Of a stretch of 64,000 nt of DNA, positions 38,402 through 48,555 are shown in pieces. Made by a program: the position numbers and the translations under genes. Origin of the DNA: Massilia sp. erpn (lineage in GTDB: Bacteria > Pseudomonadota > Gammaproteobacteria > Burkholderiales > Burkholderiaceae_D). The first letter of the stretch is position 1, and each line of letters begins with the position of its first letter. The notes under the pieces are model-generated. The model was given only the letters and a program-made list of their open reading frames with translations. It was not told the DNA's origin and did no database searches. Location: the NCBI RefSeq assembly GCF_024400215.1, contig NZ_CP053748.1, positions 868,001 to 932,000 on the forward strand, written 5' to 3'.

Positions 38402-39886
38402 ATGCATACCAAAACGATTAAAGAGCTGTCCACGCTCCTGCAAAACAAAGCGATCAGCGCCACCGCGCTGGCCACGCACTTCCTCGACCGCATCGAGGCG
38501 AGCGACCTGAATGCCTTCCTGCACGTGGACCGCGCCCTGACCCTGGCCCAGGCGGCCGAAGCCGACCAGCGCCTGGCCGCCGGCAATGCCGGCCCGCTGA
38601 CCGGCGTGCCCATCGCCCACAAGGACATCTTCGTCACCAAGGACTGGCGCTCCACCGCCGGCTCGAAGATGCTGGCCAACTATGTCAGCCCCTTCAACGC
38701 CACCGTGGTCGAGAAATTCAATGCAGCCGGCATGGTCACGCTGGGCAAGCTCAATTGCGACGAATTCGCCATGGGTTCGGGCAATGAGAACTCGGCTTTC
38801 GGCCCGGTACTGAACCCCTGGGACAAAAAAGCCGTGCCGGGTGGCTCCTCGGGCGGTTCCGCCGCCGCCGTCGCCGCGCGCCTGGCGCCCGGCGTGACCG
38901 GCACCGACACCGGCGGTTCGATCCGCCAGCCGGCAGCCTTCTGCGGCATCACCGGCATCAAGCCGACCTACGGCCGCGTGTCGCGCTTCGGCATGATCGC
39001 CTTCGCCTCCTCGCTCGACCAGGGTGGCCCGATGGCGCAGACGGCGGAAGACTGCGCCCTGCTGCTGTCGGCCATGGCCGGCTTCGACGAGCGCGATTCC
39101 ACCAGCCTGTCGCCGGAACAGGGTGGCGTGCATGAAGACTTCAGCCGCGACCTGGACCAGCCCCTGACCGGCCTGCGCATCGGCGTGCCGCGCGAATACT
39201 TCGGCGAAGGCCTGGCGGCCGACGTGGAAAAGGCCGTGCGCGCCGCGCTGCAGAAATACGTGGAACTGGGCGCCACCCTGGTCGACATCTCGCTGCCGAA
39301 CACCAAGCTGTCGATTCCGGCCTACTACATGATCGCCCCGGCGGAAGCCTCGTCCAACCTGTCCCGTTTCGACGGCGTGCGCTTCGGCCACCGCGCCGCC
39401 GAGTACAAGGATCTGCAGGACATGTACAAGAAAACCCGCGCCGAAGGCTTCGGCCCCGAGGTGCAGCGCCGCATCATGGTCGGCACCTATGTGCTGTGCC
39501 ACGGCTACTACGACGCCTACTACCTGAAGGCGCAGAAGATCCGCCGCCTGATCGCCCAGGACTTCGAAGCGGTGCTGAACGGCCCGAACGCCGTCTGCGA
39601 CGTGATCATGGGTCCGGTGGCGCCGAGCGTGGCCTGGGACATCGGCGACAAGGCCGACGATCCGGTGGCCAACTACCTGGCCGACATCTTCACCCTGTCC
39701 ACCAGCCTGGCGGGCCTGCCCGGCATGTCGATCCCTTGCGGCTTCGGCGAAGGCGAGAAGAACGGCAATCGTCCGGTCGGCCTGCAAATCATCGGCAACT
39801 ACTTCAGCGAAGCGAAGCTGCTGAATGTCGCCCACCAGTACCAGCTGGCGACCGACTGGCATAAGCGCGCGCCCCAGGGCATCTAA
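38402..39886 (+). CDS. gatA: Asp-tRNA(Asn)/Glu-tRNA(Gln) amidotransferase subunit A
   Basis: Amidase-signature glutaminase, 494 aa. Catalytic triad Lys74 (AHKDIFVTK), cis-Ser149 ([10 protein letters not shown]) and Ser173 ([13 protein letters not shown]), with spacing as in known GatA. It releases ammonia that is channelled to GatB. The ATG at 38402 (MHTKTIKEL) is preferred to a TTG at 38390. Confidence 0.96.
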   Translation: MHTKTIKELSTLLQNKAISATALATHFLDRIEASDLNAFLHVDRALTLAQAAEADQRLAAGNAGPLTGVPIAHKDIFVTKDWRSTAGSKMLANYVSPFNATVVEKFNAAGMVTLGKLNCDEFAMGSGNENSAFGPVLNPWDKKAVPGGSSGGSAAAVAARLAPGVTGTDTGGSIRQPAAFCGITGIKPTYGRVSRFGMIAFASSLDQGGPMAQTAEDCALLLSAMAGFDERDSTSLSPEQGGVHEDFSRDLDQPLTGLRIGVPREYFGEGLAADVEKAVRAALQKYVELGATLVDISLPNTKLSIPAYYMIAPAEASSNLSRFDGVRFGHRAAEYKDLQDMYKKTRAEGFGPEVQRRIMVGTYVLCHGYYDAYYLKAQKIRRLIAQDFEAVLNGPNAVCDVIMGPVAPSVAWDIGDKADDPVANYLADIFTLSTSLAGLPGMSIPCGFGEGEKNGNRPVGLQIIGNYFSEAKLLNVAHQYQLATDWHKRAPQGI

Positions 39887-39912
39887 AAGAACACAGGAAT
39901 AGCGAGAACAAT

Positions 39913-41373
39913 ATGGAATGGGAAGTCGTTATCGGTCTTGAGAACCACGTGCAGCTCACGACCGGCTCCAAAATTTTCAGCGGTTCGCCAACCACTTTCG
40001 GCGCCGAACCCAATACCCAGGCCAGTCCGGTGGACCTGGCCCTGCCCGGCGTGCTGCCGGTGATGAACAAGGCGGCCGTGGAACGCGCCATCCGCTTCGG
40101 CCTGGCCGTGGGCGCCAAGGTCGCGCCGCGCTCCATCTTCGCACGCAAGAACTACTTCTACCCCGACCTGCCGAAGGGCTACCAGATCAGCCAGTTCGAA
40201 GACCCGGTGGTGCAAGGCGGCCAGCTGACCTTCGGCTACGAGAAGGATGGCGAATTCGTCACCAAGACCGTGAACCTGACGCGCGCCCACCTGGAAGAAG
40301 ACGCCGGCAAGTCGCTGCACGAGGACTACCACGGCATGTCGGGCATCGACTTGAACCGCGCCGGCACGCCGCTGCTGGAAATCGTGTCCGAGCCTGAAAT
40401 CCGCAGCGCCGCCGAAGCCGTGGCCTACGCCAAAGCCCTGCACGGCCTGGTGGTCTGGCTCGGCGTCTGCGACGGCAATATGCAGGAAGGCTCCTTCCGC
40501 TGCGACGTCAACGTGTCCGTGCGTCCGAAAGGCCAGAAGGAATTCGGCACCCGCTGCGAGATCAAGAACCTGAACTCCTTCCGCTTCATCGAAGAAGCCG
40601 TGCACGTCGAAGTGCGCCGCCAGATCGAACTGATCGAAGACGGCGGCAAGGTGGTGCAGGCAACCCGCCTGTACGATCCGGACAAGAAGGAAACCCGCGC
40701 CATGCGCAGCAAGGAAGACGCGCAGGACTACCGCTACTTCCCGGACCCGGACCTGCCGCCGCTGACCATCTCGCAAGAGTGGATCGAGCAGGTGAAGGCC
40801 GACATGCCCGAGCTGCCGGCATCCATGCGCGCCCGCTTCATCGAGCAGTACAAGCTGTCCGAGTACGATGCGCTGATCCTGACCTCGTCCAAGGCCATGG
40901 CCGGCTACTATGAAGCCGTGGTGGCGCAAGCCGGCATGGACAACGCCAAGGTCGCGGCCAACTGGCTGATGGGCGACGTCTCCTCGACGCTGAACCGCGC
41001 CGACGTCGGCATCGAAGAAGCGCCGGTGACGCCGGCGCAGCTGGGCAATATGCTCAAGCGCATCGCCGACGGCACCATCTCCAACAAGATCGCCAAGGAA
41101 GTCTTCGGCGCCATGTGGGAAGCCCCATCTGCCGACGACAACCTCGTCGATGCCATCATCGAAGCCAAGGGTCTGAAGCAGATTTCCGACGTCGGCGCGC
41201 TGGAAGCCATCGTCAACGAAGTCATCGCCAACAACGAGAAGTCCGTTGAGCAGTACCGCGCCGGCAAGGAAGCGGCCATCAACGCCCTGATCGGCCAAGC
41301 CATGAAAGCCTCGAAAGGCAAGGCCAACCCCGGCCAGCTGACCGAGCTGCTGAAGCAAAAACTGGCGGGCTGA
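39913..41373 (+). CDS. gatB: Asp-tRNA(Asn)/Glu-tRNA(Gln) amidotransferase subunit B
   Basis: 486 aa kinase/amidotransferase subunit. The N terminus [15 protein letters not shown] is the GatB opening, followed by the cradle domain ([26 protein letters not shown]) and the C-terminal helical plus YqeY-like tail (from about 340, ending [15 protein letters not shown]). Contacts the tRNA acceptor end. Last gene of the gatCAB operon. Confidence 0.96.
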   Translation: MEWEVVIGLENHVQLTTGSKIFSGSPTTFGAEPNTQASPVDLALPGVLPVMNKAAVERAIRFGLAVGAKVAPRSIFARKNYFYPDLPKGYQISQFEDPVVQGGQLTFGYEKDGEFVTKTVNLTRAHLEEDAGKSLHEDYHGMSGIDLNRAGTPLLEIVSEPEIRSAAEAVAYAKALHGLVVWLGVCDGNMQEGSFRCDVNVSVRPKGQKEFGTRCEIKNLNSFRFIEEAVHVEVRRQIELIEDGGKVVQATRLYDPDKKETRAMRSKEDAQDYRYFPDPDLPPLTISQEWIEQVKADMPELPASMRARFIEQYKLSEYDALILTSSKAMAGYYEAVVAQAGMDNAKVAANWLMGDVSSTLNRADVGIEEAPVTPAQLGNMLKRIADGTISNKIAKEVFGAMWEAPSADDNLVDAIIEAKGLKQISDVGALEAIVNEVIANNEKSVEQYRAGKEAAINALIGQAMKASKGKANPGQLTELLKQKLAG

Positions 41374-41386
41374 TAAGCGCGCCAAT

Positions 41387-41418
41387 AAAAAAACCGGGGC
41401 TGGGCCCCGGTTTTTTTT
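41387..41418 (+). terminator. Strong rho-independent terminator after gatB (bidirectional)
   Basis: A GC stem ccggggc/gccccgg with a 3-nt loop is extended by pairing A7 with the T tract (41387-41400 with 41404-41417). Seven A on one side and eight T on the other mean it can stop both gatB (plus) and the convergent hydrolase gene (minus). Confidence 0.92.
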
Positions 41419-41433
41419 CGTCCTGATTTTCGT

Positions 41434-42297
41434 TCAAGCCGCGATGGCGAGGCGCTCGCCCATCCAGCGCAGTATGTCGGCGAAGATGGCGTCGCGGTTG
41501 GTTTCGTTGAAGTTCTCGTGGTAGTTGGCGGGATGGCGGTGGTAGTCGAGCAGCTTGCCGTCGATGGTCTTCAGCATGGCTTCGCTGGCGTCGGCATTGG
41601 CCAGCTTGTCGTCGCCGGCCACCACGGCGTAGACCGGGAAGCGCCAGGTCGGCATCTGCTCCACCAAGCCTTTTTGCGCCTGCTGCAAGGCGTAGCCGAA
41701 ACGCGCCGTGATTTCGGTGGCACGGATATTGTCGCGCTCATCGGCATAGTGGCGCTCGGTGATGGTCTTGTCGTGGGTCAGCTTGTCGGTCAGCGATTCC
41801 AGCGGTACTTTCATGGTCGGCATCACGGCCGCGATCAGGCCGGACAAGGCGACCAGGATGCCCGGCACCTTGATCGCATTCACGTAGTAAGGCGAGGACA
41901 GGATGAAGCCTTTCACCGTGTCGTCGCGCTGCAGGCGCTCTAGTCCCAGTTTGGTGGCAATCAGCGCGCCCATCGAATGACCCATGATGAAGACCGGCAG
42001 GCCGTGGTAGTGCAAGCGCACCCAGTGCAGGAAGAGTTCCGCCTCGTCGAGGAAGATGTCGAAATCGGGAATGTCGACGCGGCGCGCATTTTCGTGGCCG
42101 CACATATCGAAGCTGACGGTGGCAAAGCCGTACTGGCGGAAGTAGCGCGCCGGGGTCACGTAGTCGCCCGCGTGGGCCATGCCGCCGTGCAGGGCCAGGA
42201 TCACCGCGTGCGGCTGCGCCGGTTCCCACACATGCACCTTGCGCTCCACGCCGCCCCGTCCCTTGAACTGCGCGATCCGGTCTTCCGAAAATCTCAT
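41434..42297 (-). CDS. Alpha/beta hydrolase (monoacylglycerol-lipase-like)
   Basis: 287 aa of the S33/hydrolase_4 type. Oxyanion region ALHGGMAHAGDYVTP (about 35-49), nucleophile elbow GHSMGA with Ser near 107, acid Asp in GDDKLAN near 231 and base His in NYHENFNE near 262. No signal peptide, so it is cytoplasmic. Esterase or lysophospholipase activity is plausible; the substrate cannot be read. Confidence 0.85.
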   Translation of the reverse strand: MRFSEDRIAQFKGRGGVERKVHVWEPAQPHAVILALHGGMAHAGDYVTPARYFRQYGFATVSFDMCGHENARRVDIPDFDIFLDEAELFLHWVRLHYHGLPVFIMGHSMGALIATKLGLERLQRDDTVKGFILSSPYYVNAIKVPGILVALSGLIAAVMPTMKVPLESLTDKLTHDKTITERHYADERDNIRATEITARFGYALQQAQKGLVEQMPTWRFPVYAVVAGDDKLANADASEAMLKTIDGKLLDYHRHPANYHENFNETNRDAIFADILRWMGERLAIAA

Positions 42298-42434
42298 CCC
42301 TGCTCCTCATTGGAATTATTTGCCGCGGCCATGCCGGCAAGCGCTCACTACGCCGGTCCAGTATAGCCAGAATTACAATGAATGGGCAAGCCGGCCCAAG
42401 GATAGCGCGCGGCAAGCCGCGCGCCGGGGGAACA

Positions 42435-42809
42435 TCAGGAAGTGATGCTGAGGGTGATGCCCATCTCCGTCAGCAGGCTCAGATCGGCCAGGGTGAAATC
42501 CAGGCTGTAGGCGCCCTGTTCGGGCTCGGCGACGGTGAAGGCGATGCGCAGCTCGGCCGCGATCGACGCCACGTCGAAGGTGATGCCGCGCGCCTCGCAT
42601 TCGTGCAGGTAGGCGCGGATCTGGCGCATCAGGGTGTCGGGATTGCTTTCCTCGCCCAGATTGACATAGAAGCCGTCGTCGATGCGCACCCGGCCATCCG
42701 GCCGCACATCGCCCTTCTTCCAGTCGCTTTCCGGTTCGCTGGGCAGGCCGTCCCGCACGTCGGCCACGGTGGTCTCGTCACCGTAGACTTTCAAGCTAGC
42801 GATATTCAT
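42435..42809 (-). CDS. DUF4279-like protein
   Basis: 124 aa acidic soluble protein. The pattern of an N-terminal beta strand (ASLKVYGDE), a central WKKGDVRPDGRV, an amphipathic helix (TLMRQIRAYLHECEARG) and the C-terminal ADLSLLTEMGITLSI matches my memory of DUF4279. Function unknown. It stands alone between the hydrolase and pyrE. Confidence 0.55.
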   Translation of the reverse strand: MNIASLKVYGDETTVADVRDGLPSEPESDWKKGDVRPDGRVRIDDGFYVNLGEESNPDTLMRQIRAYLHECEARGITFDVASIAAELRIAFTVAEPEQGAYSLDFTLADLSLLTEMGITLSITS

Positions 42810-42902
42810 TCTTGCTCCGTTCTAATGTTGTAGCAAAGCAAGTACAGTCTAGCATAGGACGCGCCGCTGTCCAGCGGCGCACTGCAGAAGGCCTGCGCCA
42901 GA

Positions 42903-43568
42903 TCAGGCTACGCCGTAGCGGCTGCGGTAAGCGGCCACCGCGTCTTTATATTGCTGCAACTGCGGATCGGCGGCGGAACCCGACAGGTAGCCGAACAAAT
43001 CTTCCAGATTGCCGATCGAGATGACGGGAATGCCATAGTTCTGGCTCACTTCCTGCACCGCCGACAGCGCCGACATCTGGCCGTCCTTGCCTGCGCGTTC
43101 CATGCGGTCCAGCGCGATCAGCACGGCGCATGGCTCGGCGCCGGCGGCGCGGATCATTTCCACCGATTCGCGCACCGAGGTGCCGGCCGAAATCACGTCG
43201 TCGATGATCACGACCTTGCCTTGCAGCTTGGCGCCCACCAGGGTGCCGCCTTCGCCGTGGTCCTTGGCTTCCTTGCGGTTGTAGGCGAAGGAAGTGTTGC
43301 GGCCCTTGCCGGCCAGCGCCATCGAGGTGGCCGAGGCCAGCGTGATGCCTTTATAGGCGGGGCCGAACAGCATGTCGAATTCCACGCCCGAATCGAGCAG
43401 GGTCTGGGCGTAGAAATCGGCCAGACGCGCCAGGGTGGCGCCGTCGTGGAACAGGCCCGCGTTGAAGAAATAGGGCGATTGGCGCCCTGCTTTGGTCGTA
43501 AACTCGCCGAAGCGCAGCACACCCGCCGCGACGGAAAACGCGATAAACTCTTGCCTCAAATTGCTCAT
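42903..43568 (-). CDS. pyrE: Orotate phosphoribosyltransferase
   Basis: Makes OMP from orotate and PRPP in pyrimidine synthesis. 221 aa. PRPP-binding motif VVIIDDVISAGTSVRESV (about 123-140), orotate/PRPP residues in SPYFFNAGLF (about 31-40) and the flexible loop FAYNRKEAKDHGEGG. Divergent from the exonuclease III gene over only 51 bp. Confidence 0.95.
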   Translation of the reverse strand: MSNLRQEFIAFSVAAGVLRFGEFTTKAGRQSPYFFNAGLFHDGATLARLADFYAQTLLDSGVEFDMLFGPAYKGITLASATSMALAGKGRNTSFAYNRKEAKDHGEGGTLVGAKLQGKVVIIDDVISAGTSVRESVEMIRAAGAEPCAVLIALDRMERAGKDGQMSALSAVQEVSQNYGIPVISIGNLEDLFGYLSGSAADPQLQQYKDAVAAYRSRYGVA

Positions 43569-43619
43569 AATGCCTTATCCAGTAGTGAACTGCCTGTATT
43601 TTAATCTCCCAGCCCACCT

Positions 43620-44387
43620 ATGCCAAAAATCATTTCCGCAAACCTGAACGGTATCCGCTCCGCCGCCAAAAAAGGCTTCTTCAACTGGATGGGCACGCAG
43701 TCGGCCGATTTCATCTGCGTGCAAGAGCTGAAAGCCCAGGCGCCCGACATGACCGAGGAATTCCTCAACCCGCACGGCTACCATGGCCACTTCCATTACG
43801 CCGAGAAGAAAGGCTATTCCGGCACTGGCATTTATAGCAAGATTGCACCGGACTCGGTGCAGATCGGCTTCGGCAGCCCGGAATTCGATGCCGAGGGCCG
43901 CTATGTGCGCGCCGATTTCGGCGACCTGACCGTGATCTCGGTTTACTGCCCGTCCGGCTCCTCCTCGCCCGAGCGCCAGGAAGCCAAGTTCCGCTTCATG
44001 GACCTGTTCCTGCCGCACCTGCTGCAGCTGCGCGCCGAAGGCCGCGAAGTGGTGATCTGCGGCGACTGGAATATCGCGCATAAAGAGATCGACCTGAAAA
44101 ACTGGAAGGGCAACCTGAAAAATTCCGGCTTCCTGCCCGAGGAGCGCGCCTGGATGACCAGGATTTTCGACGAAGTCGGCTTCGTCGACGTCCACCGCAG
44201 CATCGATCCGCGCGAGGAGCAGTACACCTGGTGGAGCAACCGCGGCCAGGCTTACGCGAAGAACGTGGGCTGGCGCATCGATTACCACGTCGCCACCGCC
44301 GGCATCGCGGGCAAGGCCAAGACCGTCAGCGTTTACAAGGATGAGAAGTTCTCGGATCACGCGCCGCTGATCATCGAGTACCATTGA
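43620..44387 (+). CDS. xth: Exodeoxyribonuclease III family AP endonuclease
   Basis: 255 aa member of the endonuclease/exonuclease/phosphatase superfamily acting at abasic sites. Metal ligand Glu36 (CVQELKAQ), substrate loop YCPSGSSS, active-site GDWNIAH (about 148-154) and the catalytic SDHAPL at the C terminus. Whether it is closer to XthA or ExoA cannot be settled by eye. Confidence 0.93.
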   Translation: MPKIISANLNGIRSAAKKGFFNWMGTQSADFICVQELKAQAPDMTEEFLNPHGYHGHFHYAEKKGYSGTGIYSKIAPDSVQIGFGSPEFDAEGRYVRADFGDLTVISVYCPSGSSSPERQEAKFRFMDLFLPHLLQLRAEGREVVICGDWNIAHKEIDLKNWKGNLKNSGFLPEERAWMTRIFDEVGFVDVHRSIDPREEQYTWWSNRGQAYAKNVGWRIDYHVATAGIAGKAKTVSVYKDEKFSDHAPLIIEYH

Positions 44388-44391
44388 GGGT

Positions 44392-44808
44392 ATGAATACT
44401 GTACTTGTACTTTTCTTCCTCACCATCCAGAGCAGCTACCAGCGTAACGAGGAGTCGGAGGCCACGGAAGAGGCTTTCGACACCATCCAGTTCATCGTGA
44501 CGGAAAAAGGCGCCTGGCGCGTGAAGACCTTCGCCAGCGACCAGGACGTGCATGCGTGGGCGATCCAGGACGTGCCGGAAGATATCATCGATCTGGCGGT
44601 GGACAGCACCAACGAGGAATACGGCGACGTGATCGCGCAAGCCTTCATCCTCGAAACCGATCAAGGCATCGCCGGCCTGCAGCGCGAGCTGCGCCAGCGC
44701 GGCCTGTCCGAGCACCTGGAAATCGCCCGTACCGGCATGCCCTACTGGACGCCGGAAGGCGCCAGCTACAGCGCCAAGTCCTCGCCCAACAAGCCGCTGG
44801 CCCACTGA
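44392..44808 (+). CDS. Hypothetical protein downstream of exonuclease III
   Basis: 138 aa, starting 4 bp after the xth stop, so probably co-transcribed. Short hydrophobic N-terminal stretch (MNTVLVLFFLTIQSS), then an acidic soluble body (EESEATEEAFDTIQFIVTEK) and a C-terminal Pro/Ser-rich tail. The hydrophobic start is too short for a sure signal peptide. Family not recognised. If translation begins elsewhere the N-terminal segment could change. Confidence 0.6.
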   Translation: MNTVLVLFFLTIQSSYQRNEESEATEEAFDTIQFIVTEKGAWRVKTFASDQDVHAWAIQDVPEDIIDLAVDSTNEEYGDVIAQAFILETDQGIAGLQRELRQRGLSEHLEIARTGMPYWTPEGASYSAKSSPNKPLAH

Positions 44809-44820
44809 GCGTTCAACGCA

Positions 44821-45732
44821 TTACAGGCTGCGCCGGCTTTCGAAGTAGCGCCATTCCCCGGTCAAAGGATCGGGGAAGCCGATGGCGCGCGCCAGCAGCT
44901 TGAGCGGCTGCGACACATCATCCTCCTTGCAGGGCAAGGCCACCGGATAGAACGCGTCGTTGACGATGGGGATGCCCAGCGCGGCCAGATGCACGCGCAG
45001 CTGGTGCTTGCGCCCCGTGTGCGGCCATAGGCGGTACAGCACCTGGCCGTCGGCGCGCCGCTCGGCCACATCGATCATGGTTTCCGAATTCGGCTCGCCC
45101 GCCTCTTCCTTCATGATGAAGAACTTGTCGCCGTCCACCATGCGGCTGCGGTAGAGGAAGGGGAAATCGCGCCCCGCCAGCGGCGCGGCCAGGGCTTCGT
45201 ATTCCTTCTGCACCAGGCGTTTCTGGAACAGCGACTGGTAAGCGCCGCGGCTGTTCAGGTTCGACGAGAACACCACCACGCCCGCCGTTTCCCGGTCCAG
45301 GCGGTGGATCGGCACCAGATCCTCGATGCCTAGCTTGCGGCGCAGGCGCACCAGCAGGGTTTCCTGCAAAAAGCGCCCGGTCGGAATCGTCGGCAGGAAG
45401 TGCGGCTTGTCGGCCACCACCAGGTGCTCGTCCTGGTAGATGATCTCTTCCTCAAAGGGGATGGGCGTTTCCGCCTCCAGCTCGCGGTAGTAGAAAACGC
45501 GCAGATTGCGGCGGTAAGGGCTGTCCGGTCCCAGCGCACTGCCCTCGCCATCCACCACATCGCCGCGCGCCATACGTTCGCGCCACTGCGCTTCCGTCAC
45601 GGCCGGATAGTTATGCGCCATGAAGCTGATCAGGTCGGGCCAGTCGCCCTCGGGCAGCCACAAATAGCTGGGCGTGACGCCGTCGCGCATGGGCAACGGC
45701 GCCTTGCCGTGAAACTTAACGGTGGACGACAT
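44821..45732 (-). CDS. RluA-family pseudouridine synthase
   Basis: 303 aa. Catalytic Asp146 lies in the family motif HRLDRETAGVV. The second motif, TGRKHQLRVHLA, is near 240-251. The first ~85 residues form an N-terminal extension without an obvious S4 motif (MRDGVTPSYLWLPEGDW). The uracil target (23S rRNA or tRNA) cannot be assigned. ATG at 45732 chosen; it directly follows the M48 gene's stop. Confidence 0.9.
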   Translation of the reverse strand: MSSTVKFHGKAPLPMRDGVTPSYLWLPEGDWPDLISFMAHNYPAVTEAQWRERMARGDVVDGEGSALGPDSPYRRNLRVFYYRELEAETPIPFEEEIIYQDEHLVVADKPHFLPTIPTGRFLQETLLVRLRRKLGIEDLVPIHRLDRETAGVVVFSSNLNSRGAYQSLFQKRLVQKEYEALAAPLAGRDFPFLYRSRMVDGDKFFIMKEEAGEPNSETMIDVAERRADGQVLYRLWPHTGRKHQLRVHLAALGIPIVNDAFYPVALPCKEDDVSQPLKLLARAIGFPDPLTGEWRYFESRRSL

Positions 45733-45733
45733 C

Positions 45734-46633
45734 TCAGCGCTTGTTCGGCAGCGGCGTAGTGCGGTAAGGCGGCAGCGCAGCCACCGTGGTGCCTTTCGTG
45801 CGTGCATACACCGGCAGCACCAGCGGCATGCTCTTGTTCATATCGGCGATGCGCGAATCGCCGCTCGGGTGGGTCGAAAGGAATTCCAACGGCTGGCGCG
45901 CATTGATGGCGCCCATCTTCTGCCACAGCACCACGCCGGCGCGCGGATCGTAGCCGGCGCGCGCCGCCAGATCGATGCCCACCAGATCGGACTCGGTCTC
46001 GTCGCCGCGCGAATACTTCATCACCAGCACCTGGGTCACGGCGCCCGCGCCGGCATCGGTCAGGCGCGGATCGATGCCCAGCCAGGCCGACAGCGCCGCC
46101 CCGCCCACCTTGGTGGCGATGGAGGTCAGCTGCGATGCGCCGGCCCGCTTGCGCGAGTGCTCGCGCAGGGCGTGGGCGATTTCGTGGCCCATGACCATGG
46201 CCACTTCGTCGTCGGTCAGGTTCAACTTGGTCAGGATGCCGCTGAAGAAGGCGATGCGCCCGCCCGGCATGCAGAAAGCGTTGACCTGGTCGGAATTGAG
46301 CAGGTTCACTTCCCATTTCCAGTCAGCGGCGGCCGGATTCCAGCGCGTCGCATGCGGAATGATGCGCTGGGCGATGGCGCGCAGGCGCTGCACCTGGGGA
46401 TGGCTGGCCGGCACCAGCGCCTCCTTTTGCTGCGCCTCTTTCAGCAGCTGGCTGTACTGCAGCTTCGACTGTTCCTCGAACTGGTGGTCGTCGGTGAAAG
46501 CGCGCAGACGCGACAGGCGGGTGACGGGAATGCCGTCCGCCTGCTCGTTCTGCGGCAAGGGTTGCTGGGCCTGGGCCAGGCCGGCGCTGACGGCCAGCGC
46601 CAGCACCGCCAGGCAGTGTTTATACGTCTTCAT
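45734..46633 (-). CDS. Secreted M48-family metallopeptidase
   Basis: 299 aa. Signal peptide MKTYKHCLAVLALAVSAGLA with AQA cleavage near 22. Zinc motif His150-Glu-x-x-His154 (MGHEIAHALREH), the third ligand in SDLVGIDLAARAGYDP and the conserved FCMPGGRIAFFSGIL upstream. It resembles BepA/LoiP-type periplasmic proteases that guard outer-membrane assembly. ATG at 46633 chosen over upstream codons because it starts the signal peptide. Confidence 0.9.
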   Translation of the reverse strand: MKTYKHCLAVLALAVSAGLAQAQQPLPQNEQADGIPVTRLSRLRAFTDDHQFEEQSKLQYSQLLKEAQQKEALVPASHPQVQRLRAIAQRIIPHATRWNPAAADWKWEVNLLNSDQVNAFCMPGGRIAFFSGILTKLNLTDDEVAMVMGHEIAHALREHSRKRAGASQLTSIATKVGGAALSAWLGIDPRLTDAGAGAVTQVLVMKYSRGDETESDLVGIDLAARAGYDPRAGVVLWQKMGAINARQPLEFLSTHPSGDSRIADMNKSMPLVLPVYARTKGTTVAALPPYRTTPLPNKR

Positions 46634-46671
46634 GTCTGCGTTTCCCGTTCGCCGCATGTATTTTCCGCGGC

Positions 46672-47283
46672 TTAGTTGCCTTTCCTTTTGCGCAGGCGGA
46701 AGACGGCCAGGTCGCCGCGTAAATTCGGCAGCACGCTGACGATATTGCCCTCCGCCAACGCCACGCATTCAATGACTTCCAGACCGCACTCCTCGGCCAG
46801 CTCCTGGAAATCCTTGATCGTGGCGCAGCGCACGTTGGGCGTATCGTACCACTGGTAGGGCAAGGATTTCGATACGGGCATGCGGCCGCGCAGCAGAGCC
46901 ACGCGGTGCGGCCAGTAGGCAAAGTTGGGGAAGGAGATGATAGCCTCGGCGCCGACGCGCACGATATCGCGCAGCAGGGCTTCCACATGCTGCATCATCT
47001 GCAGCGAGGACAGGCACAGCACGGTGTCGAAGGAATTGTCGCCGAAGATGCCCAGGCCGTTTTCCATATCCTGCTGGATCACGCGCACACCGCGTCTGGT
47101 GCTCTCCAAGACCTTGTCGTCGGCCAGCTCCAGGCCATAGCCGGTGCAGCGTTTGCCGCTTTGCAGATACTCCAGCATCACGCCGTCGCCGCAGCCCACA
47201 TCCAGCACATGGGCGTTTTCCGGCACCCAATGGGCGATGAAAGCCAGATCGGGACGGGCTTGTTTCAGATCGTCGAAAGTCAT
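46672..47283 (-). CDS. metW: Methionine biosynthesis protein MetW
   Basis: 203 aa SAM-dependent methyltransferase fold with motif [10 protein letters not shown] (26-34) and a post-motif [18 protein letters not shown] region. MetW partners MetX in beta- and alphaproteobacteria. The ATG at 47283 overlaps the metX stop by 4 bp. Confidence 0.93.
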   Translation of the reverse strand: MTFDDLKQARPDLAFIAHWVPENAHVLDVGCGDGVMLEYLQSGKRCTGYGLELADDKVLESTRRGVRVIQQDMENGLGIFGDNSFDTVLCLSSLQMMQHVEALLRDIVRVGAEAIISFPNFAYWPHRVALLRGRMPVSKSLPYQWYDTPNVRCATIKDFQELAEECGLEVIECVALAEGNIVSVLPNLRGDLAVFRLRKRKGN

Positions 47284-48422
47284 GCCTGCAGCTCCTTCCA
47301 CACCTGCTCGTAGTAGGCGCGCACCATATTCATATATCGGGGGTCTTCCAGCAGGAAGGCGTCGTGGCCGTGCGGCGCGTCGATTTCGGCGTACGTGACT
47401 TCGCGCCGGTTCGACAACAGGGCCTGCACGATCTCGCGGCTGCGTTCCGGGGAAAAGCGCCAGTCGGTGGTGAAGGAAGCGAGGAAGAACTTGGCCTTGG
47501 TCGCGGCCAGGGTTTTCGCCAGGTCGCCGCCATGGGCGCGCGCCGGGTCGAAATAGTCGAGCGCCTTGGTGATCAGCAGATAGGTGTTGGCGTCAAAGTA
47601 CTCGGAAAACTTGTCGCCCTGGTAGCGCAGATAGGATTCGATCTCGAAATCGATGCCGAAGCCGAATTTATAGTCGCTGCTTTCGGCGATATCGCGCAGC
47701 TTGCGGCCGAACTTCTCGGCCATATCGTCGTCCGACAGATAGGTGATGTGGCCGACCATGCGCGCCACTTTCAGGCCGTTTTTCGGCACCACCCCGTGTT
47801 CGTAGAAATCGCCGCCGCGGTAATCGGGGTCGCTCAGGATGGCCTGGCGCGCCACGTCGTTGAAGGCGATATTCTGCGCCGACAGCTTGGGCGTGGAAGC
47901 GATCACCATGCAGTGGCGCAGGCGCTCGGGATACATGATGCTCCAGGCCAGCGCCTGCATGCCGCCCAGCGAGCCGCCCATGACGGCGGCGAACTGGGTG
48001 ATGCCCAGTTCATCGGCCAGGCGCGCCTGGGCCGCCACCCAGTCCTCCACCGTGACCACGGGGAAAGCGGCGCCATACGGCTTGCCGGTGGCGGGATTGG
48101 TGTGCATCGGCCCGGTCGAGCCGAAGCAGGAACCCAGGTTATTGACGCCGATGACGAAGAATTTATTGGTGTCGAGCGGCTTGCCGGGACCGATCATATT
48201 GTCCCACCAGCCCACGTTCTTGGGATTGTCGGCATACACGCCGGCCACGTGGTGGGAGGCGTTCAGTGCGTGGCAGACCAGCACCGCGTTCGACTTGTCG
48301 GCATTCAGGGTGCCGTAGGTTTCATACATGAGCATATAGTCGCGCAGCGAGGCTCCGCTTTGCAGCTGGAGCGGCGCGGCAAAATGCATGGTTTGCGGTG
48401 ATACGGTTCCTATGGAAGACAT
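47280..48422 (-). CDS. metX: Homoserine O-acyltransferase MetX
   Basis: Activates homoserine for methionine synthesis. 380 aa alpha/beta hydrolase fold with nucleophile Ser151 in MGGSLGGMQ, acid Asp in [10 protein letters not shown] (about 318) and base His in [10 protein letters not shown] (about 351). The name MetX does not settle the acyl donor; many proteobacterial MetX use succinyl-CoA, so acetyl versus succinyl specificity is open. Coupled with metW. Confidence 0.93.
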   Translation of the reverse strand: MSSIGTVSPQTMHFAAPLQLQSGASLRDYMLMYETYGTLNADKSNAVLVCHALNASHHVAGVYADNPKNVGWWDNMIGPGKPLDTNKFFVIGVNNLGSCFGSTGPMHTNPATGKPYGAAFPVVTVEDWVAAQARLADELGITQFAAVMGGSLGGMQALAWSIMYPERLRHCMVIASTPKLSAQNIAFNDVARQAILSDPDYRGGDFYEHGVVPKNGLKVARMVGHITYLSDDDMAEKFGRKLRDIAESSDYKFGFGIDFEIESYLRYQGDKFSEYFDANTYLLITKALDYFDPARAHGGDLAKTLAATKAKFFLASFTTDWRFSPERSREIVQALLSNRREVTYAEIDAPHGHDAFLLEDPRYMNMVRAYYEQVWKELQA

Positions 48423-48555
48423 GTGTTAAGAAGGTAGCTGTCAAAGTACAGCGCGGCCCCACGGGCCATCTATCGATGCGGCCATCCCGTGATGATGGGT
48501 GCCGCAGACTAGCCGCGCACGCCGCCACAATGGCTGGCGCCGCGCGCGGGCGGAA
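48423..48555. other. Intergenic region ptsI/metX
   Basis: 133 bp between two minus-strand genes. It must contain the metX promoter and the 3' end of the pts transcript. A short ggccc/gggcc hairpin lies near 48455. No SAM riboswitch pattern recognised. Confidence 0.3.
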
